The notes under the pieces are model-generated. The model was not told the DNA's origin, made no database searches, and worked only from the letters and a program-made list of their open reading frames with translations. Shown piece after piece: positions 41,201-49,517 of a stretch of 64,000 nucleotides of DNA. The DNA is from Blastomonas natatoria (GTDB lineage Bacteria > Pseudomonadota > Alphaproteobacteria > Sphingomonadales > Sphingomonadaceae). Made by a program: the position numbers and the translations under genes. The stretch covers positions 23,571 to 87,570 of the forward strand of contig NZ_QJJM01000017.1 of NCBI RefSeq assembly GCF_003201955.1, read 5' to 3'. Position 1 is the first letter of the stretch. Each line of letters starts with the position of its first letter.

Positions 41201-42388
41201 TCAGTTGCCGTGCTTGCGCACCAGTTCGCGCATCGCATCGTCGAGCCCTTCAAGCGTCAGCGGATACATGCGGTCCTTCATCAGGTCCTTGATCATCCGC
41301 ACCGATTGCGAATAGCCCCACTGGTTCTCGGGCACCGGATTGAGCCAGGCCGCCGCTGGATAGGTATTCACGACGCGCTGCATCCACACTGCGCCAGCCT
41401 CATCGTTGAAATGCTCGACCGAGCCGCCCGGATGGCTGATCTCATAGGGGCTCATCGAGGCATCGCCGACGAAGATCACCTTATAGTCGTGCCCGTATTT
41501 GTGCAGGATGTCCCAGGTGTTGGTGCGCTCGGTGAAGCGGCGACGGTTGTCCTTCCACACGCCCTCGTACAAGCAATTGTGGAAATAGAAGAATTCGAGA
41601 TTCTTGAACTCGGTCGTCGCGGCGGAGAACAGCTCCTCGCACAGCTTGATGAACGGATCCATCGATCCGCCGACATCGAGGAACAGCAGCAATTTCACCG
41701 CATTGTGCCGCTCGGGCCGCATACGGATATCGAGCCAGCCCTGGCGGGCCGTGCCGTCGATCGTGCCGTCGATATCCAGCTCGTCAGCAGACCCTTCGCG
41801 CGCAAATCTCCGCAGACGGCGCAGCGCGACCTTGATGTTGCGGGTGCCGAGCTGCCGGGTGGAATCCAGATTTTGGTATTCGCGCTTCTCCCAGACCTTG
41901 ATCGCGCGCTTGTGCTTGCTCTCGCCGCCTATGCGCACGCCTTCTGGGTTGTAGCCCGCATTGCCGAACGGGCTTGTGCCGCCGGTGCCGATCCACTTGT
42001 TGCCGCCCTGGTGACGCTTTTCCTGCTCTTCCAGCCGCTTCTTCAGCGTCTCCATGATCTCTTCCCAGGACCCGAGCGACTTGATCTTTTCCATCTCTTC
42101 CTCGGAGAGAAACTTCTCCGCAACGGCCTTCAGCCAGTCTTCGGGGATCGTTGCGCTGTCGTTGCCCTGGAAGGTCATCTCGAGGCCCTTGAAAACCTTG
42201 GCAAAGACCTGATCGAACCGGTCAAGCAGCCCTTCGTCCTTCACCAGCGTGGCGCGAGAGAGATAATAGAATTCTTCAGGGCTCTGTTCGATCACCTGGG
42301 CATGCAGCGCCTCGAGCAGGATCAGGTGCTCCTTTAGCGACACCGAAATCCCTGCGCTCCGCAATTCGTCCATGAATGAAAAGAACAT
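41201..42388 (-). CDS. CoxE-like VWA-domain protein
   Basis: The 395-residue protein has an N-terminal helical region (MFFSFMDELRSAGISVSLKE) and a von Willebrand factor A domain in the C-terminal half, with a MIDAS-like LFLDVGGSMDPF (DxGxS instead of the classical DxSxS) and a following KVIFVGDASMSPYE. CoxE-type proteins work with MoxR AAA ATPases to mature or activate metalloenzymes and other complexes. The MoxR gene here lies 1.5 kb away on the same strand with a chemoreceptor gene inserted on the opposite strand. The start at 42388 is preferred to an upstream ATG because the conserved N-terminus begins there. The target is unknown. Confidence 0.87.
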   Translation of the reverse strand: MFFSFMDELRSAGISVSLKEHLILLEALHAQVIEQSPEEFYYLSRATLVKDEGLLDRFDQVFAKVFKGLEMTFQGNDSATIPEDWLKAVAEKFLSEEEMEKIKSLGSWEEIMETLKKRLEEQEKRHQGGNKWIGTGGTSPFGNAGYNPEGVRIGGESKHKRAIKVWEKREYQNLDSTRQLGTRNIKVALRRLRRFAREGSADELDIDGTIDGTARQGWLDIRMRPERHNAVKLLLFLDVGGSMDPFIKLCEELFSAATTEFKNLEFFYFHNCLYEGVWKDNRRRFTERTNTWDILHKYGHDYKVIFVGDASMSPYEISHPGGSVEHFNDEAGAVWMQRVVNTYPAAAWLNPVPENQWGYSQSVRMIKDLMKDRMYPLTLEGLDDAMRELVRKHGN

Positions 42389-42539
42389 TATCGGCCCCTG
42401 CTGCTTTACGTTTCCGGCAGGCGGAACGATGCCGACAGCCGAGACATCTGGCAAGAAATAAGCGTGCAGGCGCTGCGCTTTACCCCGTTTTAACCATGGC
42501 GCGGTAGGTCATCTGGCTTAGCAGAACCAAGGGTCTTTG

Positions 42540-43940
42540 ATGGATCAGCATCGCATTATCCCGCCAGACAGCGATGCCGTCGAGCAGATGGCAGAAAGCT
42601 GCGGCGAGTCGGTCATCGGCGCCTCGCGCGTGGGCGGCATCGTCAGCGCAGTCCGGGGCAGAATGGCACTGCTGGGCGAAAAGCGGTCGTATCTTGAACA
42701 GATCGCGCGCAATCTCGCAGAAGAGCAGGAACAGGTCGTCGTCGCGACAACCAGCGCCCGCGAAACAAGCCAGGCAGCCTATCGCAACCTCGCCGAAGGT
42801 TCGCAGACCATGCAGGTATCTGCGATCGAATTGCACGATCTGATTGCGCTGATCCAGGGGCTGGGCGAGGACGTCAAGCGCTTTGCCAACGCGATGGCCG
42901 ATGTCATTACCGCCAGCCAGACGATCGACGCCATTGCCCGTTCGACCAACATGCTCGCCCTTAACGCGGCCATCGAGGCAGAGCGTGCAGGCGCTGCGGG
43001 TGCGACATTTGCTGTCGTTGCAGGAGAGGTGAAGAAGCTCGCCCAGGACACCCGCCAGGTGACCGACCGTATTTCCAGCACGATGCGATCACTGGGCAGC
43101 GAAGCGGGCCATTTCATGGCGCAGGTGGAAAAGGGCGTCGAACAGAGCCGCAGCGCTCAGCGGCACCTCGAAACGATCGATGTCACGATTCGCGAAGCCG
43201 GAAACATGATGCGCGAAGTCGCGGCCAAGGCCGATGCCATCGCCGACACGACCCGAGGCGTCCGCTCGGACACAGGTGAGCTGTGCGACAATCTTTTCGT
43301 CTTCATGGAAGACGTTGTCGGTTGCAGCGATCAGCTCGACAACGCTCTCGGGCAGACGCTCGAGCTGGAGGGGCTATCCAACGTGGTGTTCAACCAGCTG
43401 CTGCACACCGGGCTCTCGCACCGCGACAACCCGTTTGTGGAAATGGCGGTCAGCACCTGCGACGAAATTCGCGACATCATCGAAAGCGCCGTCGATTCCG
43501 GAAAGATCGGCCTGGATGACGTCTTCGACCGGAATTACCGCCCGCGTGGTGAACCCGGCCTCAAGCGCTTCGACAACCGCTTCAACAGTTTTGCGGATGC
43601 CCATATCCGCCCCATTCTCGACCGGTTCTGGGGCAAGGACAACAATGCCTATGGAGCCGTGATCTCGAACGAGGATGGCTATCTGCCGACGCATATTTCG
43701 GAAAGATCGCACGAGCCGACAGGCGACCCGCAGCATGACGCAGCGCATTGCCGCAACCGCATCATCGTGCTCGACCACACCACCGCAGGCGCGATCCGGC
43801 ACAAGAACGACCGTTACTACGCAGCCGTCTATCGCTTTGAGCCCACCGCCGACAGCGGCTGCATCCTGCGCAACATCTTCGTGCCCCTCTGGATCAAGGG
43901 GCGCTATTACGGAAACTTCGAACTCGCCTATATGCGCTGA
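42540..43940 (+). CDS. Soluble chemoreceptor-like protein with C-terminal sensor-like domain
   Basis: The 466-residue protein has no transmembrane segment. A coiled coil at about 50-250 holds a chemoreceptor signalling hairpin (about 125-175), whose tip reads NMLALNAAIEAERAGAAGAT, then FAVVAGEVKKLA. The tip departs from the consensus: EAERAGAAG replaces EAARAGEAG, and the Arg before FAVVA is Thr. The C-terminal 200 residues contain FNSFADAHIRPILDRFWG, ISNEDGYLPTH, AHCRNRII and PLWIKGRYYGNFELAY, a domain that recurs at the end of cytoplasmic MCPs in alphaproteobacteria. Such proteins may sense redox or small molecules; here both the ligand and CheA coupling are uncertain. The ATG at 42540 has AAGGG upstream. 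Confidence 0.82.
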   Translation: MDQHRIIPPDSDAVEQMAESCGESVIGASRVGGIVSAVRGRMALLGEKRSYLEQIARNLAEEQEQVVVATTSARETSQAAYRNLAEGSQTMQVSAIELHDLIALIQGLGEDVKRFANAMADVITASQTIDAIARSTNMLALNAAIEAERAGAAGATFAVVAGEVKKLAQDTRQVTDRISSTMRSLGSEAGHFMAQVEKGVEQSRSAQRHLETIDVTIREAGNMMREVAAKADAIADTTRGVRSDTGELCDNLFVFMEDVVGCSDQLDNALGQTLELEGLSNVVFNQLLHTGLSHRDNPFVEMAVSTCDEIRDIIESAVDSGKIGLDDVFDRNYRPRGEPGLKRFDNRFNSFADAHIRPILDRFWGKDNNAYGAVISNEDGYLPTHISERSHEPTGDPQHDAAHCRNRIIVLDHTTAGAIRHKNDRYYAAVYRFEPTADSGCILRNIFVPLWIKGRYYGNFELAYMR

Positions 43941-43946
43941 AGCCGA

Positions 43947-44789
43947 TCAGCTATTCCGCCTGGACATGAACGCCAGGCGTTCGAACAGCATCACATCCTG
44001 CTCGTTCTTGAGGAGCGCGCCGTGCAGCGGCGGGATGGCCTTGCTGGGATCGCGTGATTGCAGCACTTCCAGCGGCATGTCCTCGTGCAGCAGCAGCTTC
44101 AGCCAGTCGAGCAGTTCGCTGGTGGAAGGCTTTTTCTTCAGGCCCGGCACCTCGCGCACGTCGTAGAATATCTCGAGCGCCTTCTGCACCAGAATCTTCT
44201 GGATACCGGGGAAATGCACATCGATGATCGCCTGCATCGTCTCGCGATCGGGGAACTTGATATAGTGGAAGAAACAGCGGCGCAGAAAGGCGTCGGGCAG
44301 TTCCTTCTCGTTGTTCGACGTGATCACGACGATCGGGCGTTCCTGGGCCTTCACCAGTTCCTTTGTTTCGTAGACATAGAATTCCATCCGATCGAGTTCC
44401 TGCAGCAGGTCGTTCGGAAACTCGATATCCGCCTTGTCGATCTCGTCGATCAGCAGCACCGGCAGCTGGGGGGAGGTGAACGCCTCCCAAAGCTTGCCCT
44501 TCTTGATATAGTTGGCGATGTCGTGGACGCGCTCGTCGCCGAGCTGACCGTCGCGCAGACGGGCAACGGCATCATATTCGTACAGGCCCTGTTGCGCCTT
44601 GGTCGTAGACTTGATGTTCCATTCGATCAGCGGCGCGTTGGCGGCCGCGGCAATCTGGTGCGCCAGGACGGTCTTGCCGGTGCCGGGTTCGCCCTTGACC
44701 AGCAGAGGGCGGCGCAGCGCAACCGCAGCGTTGACCGCTACCTTGAGGTCATCGGTTGCAACATAGTCGCTGGTGCCTTCAAAACGCAT
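43947..44789 (-). CDS. MoxR-family AAA+ ATPase
   Basis: MoxR ATPases act as chaperone-like motors for complex assembly, usually together with a VWA partner. The 280-residue protein has Walker A (GEPGTGKT, about 38-45), Walker B (LLIDEIDKAD), sensor 1 (VITSNNEKELPDAFLRR) and a C-terminal lid domain. The sequence is of the CoxD-like subgroup, fitting the CoxE-like VWA gene about 1.5 kb downstream on the same strand. The stop is 7 bases from the convergent chemoreceptor gene's stop. A 128-base gap to the next gene upstream should hold the promoter. Confidence 0.9.
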   Translation of the reverse strand: MRFEGTSDYVATDDLKVAVNAAVALRRPLLVKGEPGTGKTVLAHQIAAAANAPLIEWNIKSTTKAQQGLYEYDAVARLRDGQLGDERVHDIANYIKKGKLWEAFTSPQLPVLLIDEIDKADIEFPNDLLQELDRMEFYVYETKELVKAQERPIVVITSNNEKELPDAFLRRCFFHYIKFPDRETMQAIIDVHFPGIQKILVQKALEIFYDVREVPGLKKKPSTSELLDWLKLLLHEDMPLEVLQSRDPSKAIPPLHGALLKNEQDVMLFERLAFMSRRNS

Positions 44790-44917
44790 GAGCCTCGCCT
44801 TCCTGCCGCTATTAACTGTTCGTTTAAGCGATAAGCGGCTCGGGCGGGCTTGGCAAGCGGGGACAGCGTCACAGCTTTACGTTTACGTTTGCGTCACGCC
44901 GATCCTCATAGGACCGG

Positions 44918-45610
44918 TCACAGCCCGTCCTGGGCTCGGCGGGCCTGTGCGCGTTCAGCGAGCATGTCCCAGAAATTGCGATGCTGCACCAGCATCTGCG
45001 AGGCACCGAAACCCATCGCGCGACCGATCGACCGGTTGCTGCCGAGCATCGCCGCCATTTCCAGCGTTTCGTCGCGCGAGGGCAGGGTGGTGGGACGCGG
45101 CTCCAGCCCGGTACGTTGTCCGATCACGTCCAGAACTTCACGGATCATGTACCAGTCGAGCACCAGCGCGAACGCCGCACCTAGCGCACATCCCTGCCGA
45201 TCCGATTGGGACAGTGCGTTCAATGCGCCGCGCAAGCTGATGATCGCTGGCGTGCACTTGTCCTGACCTGGCGTACTGGTGATCGGGCCCGCTGCAACGG
45301 TCAGCTTGGTGAGCAGTGCGCGTTCGCCGACAAAGGCTTCGCAGGAACGTGCAAGCCATTTGCCGACCTGAGGATCGGCGCTCCGCGTCGCGGCATAGTC
45401 GATCAGCCCGGGATAGCGGCCATGCAGCAGGCACAGAAAGTGCGCGGCATCGGCCAGGTCGACCGGGCGAGCCGGAGCGACCCGGTCAGCCAGCCGGGCA
45501 ACGAAGCCGTGCGTATCGCTCATGCCCTGCGCCAGCGCGGCCTCCAGCGAGCGCGGCGGAGCCGCCTCGGGTTGCGCACGATCAAAGGCTCCAGGCTGGA
45601 TGAACGACAC
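44918..45610 (-). CDS. Uncharacterised alphaproteobacterial protein
   Basis: The 230-residue protein starts at a GTG (45608-45610) with GGAAGGAA upstream. It is helix-rich and has no signal peptide or membrane span. Recognisable local patterns are LADAAHFLCLLHGRYPGLID and WYMIREVLDVIGQRTGLE, ending LVQHRNFWDMLAERAQARRA. I believe this is one of the DUF families restricted to sphingomonads but cannot name it with confidence. It lies between moxR and aroB on the same strand with gaps of about 100 bases each side, so it is probably its own unit. Confidence 0.72.
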   Translation of the reverse strand: MSFIQPGAFDRAQPEAAPPRSLEAALAQGMSDTHGFVARLADRVAPARPVDLADAAHFLCLLHGRYPGLIDYAATRSADPQVGKWLARSCEAFVGERALLTKLTVAAGPITSTPGQDKCTPAIISLRGALNALSQSDRQGCALGAAFALVLDWYMIREVLDVIGQRTGLEPRPTTLPSRDETLEMAAMLGSNRSIGRAMGFGASQMLVQHRNFWDMLAERAQARRAQDGL

Positions 45611-45710
45611 TGGGTTCCTTCCCTGAGTGGCTGAGCGGACGAGGTGTGGCAGGCAGGCGCTCGGCCTGCCCCCACGGCGTTCTTCTAACCCAACGTCCTA
45701 AAGAGAAAGT

Positions 45711-46838
45711 TTACAAGACCGCCGCCGGTGCGGCGGAGCGGTGCCGTTCGTCGAGGAATCGGGCCACATCGTCGAGATCGACATCATGGGCTACATAAGT
45801 CTGGCCGATCCCCGTCAGGAGCAGGAAGGGCAGAGTGCCGCCGGTCATTTTCTTGTCGTGGCGCATGTGATCGACCAGCGCTGCTCCTTCGGAAGAAACC
45901 CCTGTATCCTGCAGCGTCGTCGGCATAGAACAGGCCGCAAAATGGGCGGCGACGCGTGCAGCGTCTGCAGCATCGCAATCTCCACGCCGCGCCGAATACT
46001 GGAGGGCGAGGATCATGCCGACGCCGACCGCCTCGCCATGGAGCAATCGTTCGCCGAACCCGGTATCTGCTTCAAGTGCATGACCGAAAGTATGGCCGAG
46101 ATTCAGCAGGGCTCGGCGATCCCTGGTCTCGCGCTCGTCTTCTCCGACGATCCGTGCCTTGGCCGACACGGATGTCACGATTGCATGTTCGAGAGCTGCG
46201 GAATCCTGGGCAAGCACTTGCTGCCCATGCGTCTCGCACCAGTCGAAAAAGGCGGCATCGTCGATCAGCCCGTATTTGACGACCTCGGCATAGCCGGCAC
46301 GCATTTCACGCGGCGGCAGCGTTGCCAGCACCTCGGGATCGATCAGTACGAACCTCGGTTGATGGAAGGTGCCGACCAGATTCTTTCCTGCTGTGGTGTT
46401 GATCGCGGTCTTGCCGCCCACCGAGCTGTCTACCTGTGCCAGCAACGTGGTCGGGACCTGCACGAATTCGCAGCCACGCTTGACGATCGAAGCCGCAAAG
46501 CCCGTGAGATCGCCGATCATGCCCCCGCCCAATGCGAAGATCGTATCGCTGCGCTCAACCCCCCAGGTGAGCAGCCAGTCTATGAGACGAGACAGTTCCG
46601 CCCAGCTCTTGCTCGCCTCTCCCGCAGGCACAACATGGAGGTGCGCTTCGATTCCGGCCTCGGCAAGTTGCACCGCGATGCCATCCCAGTGATGCGCGGC
46701 GACCTGGGAATCGCTCACCCATAGCGTCCGACCGCGCTGCACCCACGGCTTGATGTGTTCGACGATGCTGCCCAGTGCGCCTGCCTGAACCAGAATGTCA
46801 TAGCTGCGCTGGCCCAGCGCGATGTTCACCCGTGCCAT
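45711..46838 (-). CDS. aroB: 3-dehydroquinate synthase
   Basis: AroB makes 3-dehydroquinate from DAHP, step two of the shikimate pathway, using NAD+ and a metal. The 375-residue protein shows the NAD-binding GGGMIGDLTGFAASI, PTTLLAQVDSSVGGKTAINT, KNLVGTFHQPR, EVVKYGLI and the metal ligands in LNLGHTFGHALE and LLHGEAVGVGM. The length is normal. Its start overlaps the end of aroK by 13 bases, the familiar aroK-aroB arrangement, so the two are coupled. Confidence 0.96.
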   Translation of the reverse strand: MARVNIALGQRSYDILVQAGALGSIVEHIKPWVQRGRTLWVSDSQVAAHHWDGIAVQLAEAGIEAHLHVVPAGEASKSWAELSRLIDWLLTWGVERSDTIFALGGGMIGDLTGFAASIVKRGCEFVQVPTTLLAQVDSSVGGKTAINTTAGKNLVGTFHQPRFVLIDPEVLATLPPREMRAGYAEVVKYGLIDDAAFFDWCETHGQQVLAQDSAALEHAIVTSVSAKARIVGEDERETRDRRALLNLGHTFGHALEADTGFGERLLHGEAVGVGMILALQYSARRGDCDAADAARVAAHFAACSMPTTLQDTGVSSEGAALVDHMRHDKKMTGGTLPFLLLTGIGQTYVAHDVDLDDVARFLDERHRSAAPAAVL

Positions 46839-47398
46839 TCGACCAATCCTTCCAGTATCGATGTGACGGTGCGGTGGTGCGGCCCGTCCTTGCTGCGGAC
46901 ATGGATTTGCGCCTGTGCATAGATGGGGTTGCGCTGTTCGGCGAGCCGCGTGAGCACGTCTGCGGGGTTTCCGTCGCGCAGCAGCGGCCGGGTATTGCGA
47001 CGGCTCACGCGCTCGACCAGCGTCTTGATATCGGCGTTGAGCCAGATCGCGATCGCGCCAGACAGGATCAGCTGACGCGTTTCCTCGTTCATGAATGCGC
47101 CGCCGCCGGTAGCGATGACCCGCGGCTGGCCATCGATCAGGCGTGAGATGACACGCCGTTCGCCATCGCGAAAATAAGGCTCGCCAAACTTTTCGAAAAT
47201 CTCCGAGATCGTCATGTGCGCGGCCTTTTCGATCTCTTCATCGGCATCGACAAAACCGATGCCGAGATCGCTCGCAAGGCGCTTGCCGACCGTCGACTTG
47301 CCGACACCCATCAAGCCCACCAGAACCAGGGGCCGGTCGAGCCATCGCATGATATCCCCGGCCAGCCGCGCGGGATCGGATTTTCGGTTCTGCAGCAT
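46826..47398 (-). CDS. aroK: Shikimate kinase
   Basis: This enzyme phosphorylates shikimate at the 3-OH with ATP. The 190-residue protein has the Walker A GLMGVGKSTVGKRLA, the DxD motif in GFVDADEEIEK, the shikimate-binding FRDGERRVI and ATGGGAF, and a lid with RNTRPLLRDGNP. It starts with a short N-terminal extension before the P-loop; ATG 47398 is used, and a later ATG (MRWLDRPLVLVG) is possible. It overlaps aroB by 13 bases. Confidence 0.95.
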   Translation of the reverse strand: MLQNRKSDPARLAGDIMRWLDRPLVLVGLMGVGKSTVGKRLASDLGIGFVDADEEIEKAAHMTISEIFEKFGEPYFRDGERRVISRLIDGQPRVIATGGGAFMNEETRQLILSGAIAIWLNADIKTLVERVSRRNTRPLLRDGNPADVLTRLAEQRNPIYAQAQIHVRSKDGPHHRTVTSILEGLVEWHG

Positions 47399-47469
47399 TG
47401 CCGCGCAGCCTATAAATAGGCTAGGCGGTGGCGCAAGTTATCTTGCCTTTGACGGAGAATATCCTGGCT

Positions 47470-47679
47470 ATGGCCATTATCGGACAGAATTACGGACGGC
47501 GCAGGCGGCCGAAGGGCCCGATCATTCTGGCAGTGCTGGCCGTAGCCCTGATCGGACTGCTGGCTCTGGCATGGGCGCGTGGCGGCGAAATGCCGACGCA
47601 GCGCGTGGAAAAGACGATACCGTTGCCTGCTGCTGCGAAGAATGGCGGGGCTGCCAGTTCCACTGGAGCCGAGGGCTGA
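47470..47679 (+). CDS. Small single-span membrane protein
   Basis: The 69-residue protein has a basic N-terminus (GQNYGRRRRPKGP), one hydrophobic segment (IILAVLAVALIGLLALAWA) and a short polar C-terminus (MPTQRVEKTIPL then an Ala/Gly-rich tail). The likely orientation is N-in with the tail outside. ATG 47470 is chosen over an upstream GTG. It ends five bases before the next gene, a larger exported protein, so the two are probably translated together. No family is recognised. Confidence 0.68.
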   Translation: MAIIGQNYGRRRRPKGPIILAVLAVALIGLLALAWARGGEMPTQRVEKTIPLPAAAKNGGAASSTGAEG

Positions 47680-47684
47680 TATCG

Positions 47685-49514
47685 ATGCGCCGGGCAATCG
47701 TAACGGGCTGCGTCAGCCTGCTGGCCCTGGCATTCGTGTCCGCGCCTGTGATCGGGCAGAATGAAGCGCCGGAATCGCTGCTGCCTCCCGGCTTCAACGA
47801 TCCTGCACCATCGCCTTCGCAGCCTGAATCCCCGCCGCCGCCCGAGCCGGGCAGGCCGGCGGTCCCGGCACCCGGCCCCGTTGCCCCGCTTTCTCAGGCG
47901 CCGTTGCCATCGCTGGCCGGCCAGGAAACGCCAACCGATGACGAATTGAGCGAAGAGCTGGCCAAGCTGCAGGAACAGTTGGAGGCGCAACTGGCGCTTA
48001 CCCAGGCGCTGCCGCCCAGTGCCCGTCGCTCGCTCGATCTCATTGGACCGCTTGATCAGGCCAATGGCGGCTATGCGGCATCGTCGCTGGGCAATATCGG
48101 CGGTGCCTATGCGCAAACGCTGGTGCGCAGGACAAGTGGCCGCATCATTTCGCGCTGGGCCTCGCTTGCCCTGCAGAAGCTGCTGCTGAGCGAACTTGCG
48201 ACACCGCAAGGCGTGAACGGAGCAAACTGGGCCGCAGAACGCGCTGCGTTGCTGCTGCGGATCGGCTCTGCCGATGGTGCCGTGCGCATGGTGCAGGCGA
48301 TCGACCCGCCTGCGGCGACGCCCCGGCTGATCAATGTCGCGCTCGACAGCTATTTGGCATCGGCCGATCCTCTGGGCATGTGTCCGTTGCTGCCGTTCGC
48401 GGGCGACAGGGCCAAGGGCAATCAATGGCAGCTTGTTCGAGCCATCTGCTCCGGCTTTTCCGGCGAAGGCAGCGCGGCGCGCGAACAGATCGACCGCGCT
48501 CGGCGTCAGAGCGGCATGGAACGGATCGATGTGGTTCTTGCCGAGAAGATCGTCGGTGCAAGCATGAACGGCAGGCGCGCCGTGACTGTGCAATGGGACG
48601 ATGTCGATCAGCTGACGCGCTGGCGCTTCGGCCTCGCACTCACCGCCGGCATCGAGCCGCCGGATTCGCTCTACGCCCGGGCTGATCGCAATTTCCAGGC
48701 GTGGCGCGCGCGTGCCCCGATGGCACCATTGGCGTCGAGAGTTCAGGCTGCCGATCTCGCTGCAGCCATGGGAGTGCTTTCCAGCGCTGCAATGGTCGAT
48801 CTTTACAGCGCGACCTTTGACGATCCGGGTACCGATGAAGCACTGCGCGATCGCACCGCCCTGTTGCGCACGGCCTATGTCGCCGCTGACGTCGATGATC
48901 GGGTCCGCGCCATGCGCACCTTGTGGGCCCGATCGGAAAACCGGTTTGCGCGCTACTCGGCGCATATCCTGACTGCGCATGCAGCCGCGCGCGTGGCGCC
49001 GTCCGACGACCTGTCTGATTATGCCGATGATCTTGTCGTTTCCATGGTGTCGGCAGGCTTCGACATCAGCGCCTCGCGATGGCGGCAGGTCGTCGAAGAG
49101 GGGAGCCTTGGCTGGGCAGTGCTGGCGGTGGCGCTGCCAGGCCGATCGCCGGTCCCGGCATCGCAAGTCAGCAGCTTCTTCGACAATGACCAGAGCGAAA
49201 ACGCCCGCAAGAGTGCATTTCTGGTTGCCGGGCTCGCGGGGCTGGGACGTCTCAGCGCCGCCGATCGCGAGTCGCTGGCTCAGGATCTGGGCATCGGCCT
49301 TGGTGGCCAGACTCGCTGGATCAGGGCCATTCGCGAGGCAGCCGATGCCGGCAATGACGGCTTGGTCACGCTGCTCGTCGGCATGGGTATGCAGGGCAAT
49401 GACTGGTCGGCGATGACCCCCCGCCAACTCTATCATGTCGTGTCGGCGCTGCGCGTTGCGGGTCGCCAGGCAGAAGCTCGCATGATCGCAGCCGAAGCCG
49501 TCAGCCGCGCCTGA
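47685..49514 (+). CDS. Large exported helical-repeat-like protein of unknown function
   Basis: The 609-residue protein starts at ATG 47685 with a signal sequence (1-25, ending PVIGQ). A proline-rich stretch (about 32-80) and a short Glu/Gln coiled coil (DELSEELAKLQEQLEAQLAL) follow. The remaining 500 residues are Ala/Arg/Leu-rich and look like stacked helical repeats of TPR/HEAT type, without a clear motif register. The frame is open far upstream (from 47214) but that part overlaps antisense aroK and the small membrane gene and lacks protein character. It is likely periplasmic or outer-membrane-associated. The function is unknown; placement before xerD-accA seems to be chromosomal neighbourhood rather than a pathway. 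Confidence 0.78.
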   Translation: MRRAIVTGCVSLLALAFVSAPVIGQNEAPESLLPPGFNDPAPSPSQPESPPPPEPGRPAVPAPGPVAPLSQAPLPSLAGQETPTDDELSEELAKLQEQLEAQLALTQALPPSARRSLDLIGPLDQANGGYAASSLGNIGGAYAQTLVRRTSGRIISRWASLALQKLLLSELATPQGVNGANWAAERAALLLRIGSADGAVRMVQAIDPPAATPRLINVALDSYLASADPLGMCPLLPFAGDRAKGNQWQLVRAICSGFSGEGSAAREQIDRARRQSGMERIDVVLAEKIVGASMNGRRAVTVQWDDVDQLTRWRFGLALTAGIEPPDSLYARADRNFQAWRARAPMAPLASRVQAADLAAAMGVLSSAAMVDLYSATFDDPGTDEALRDRTALLRTAYVAADVDDRVRAMRTLWARSENRFARYSAHILTAHAAARVAPSDDLSDYADDLVVSMVSAGFDISASRWRQVVEEGSLGWAVLAVALPGRSPVPASQVSSFFDNDQSENARKSAFLVAGLAGLGRLSAADRESLAQDLGIGLGGQTRWIRAIREAADAGNDGLVTLLVGMGMQGNDWSAMTPRQLYHVVSALRVAGRQAEARMIAAEAVSRA

Positions 49515-49517
49515 GCC

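Noticed and set aside
45650..45672. A GC-rich hairpin (GGCAGGC...GCCTGCC) downstream of aroB as a terminator
   Set aside because: The stem is reasonable but no T-run follows on the aroB strand, so I could not support termination there.
47214..47684. A long upstream extension of the 609-residue exported protein
   Set aside because: It runs antisense to aroK and through the small membrane protein gene; a signal peptide begins exactly at ATG 47685.
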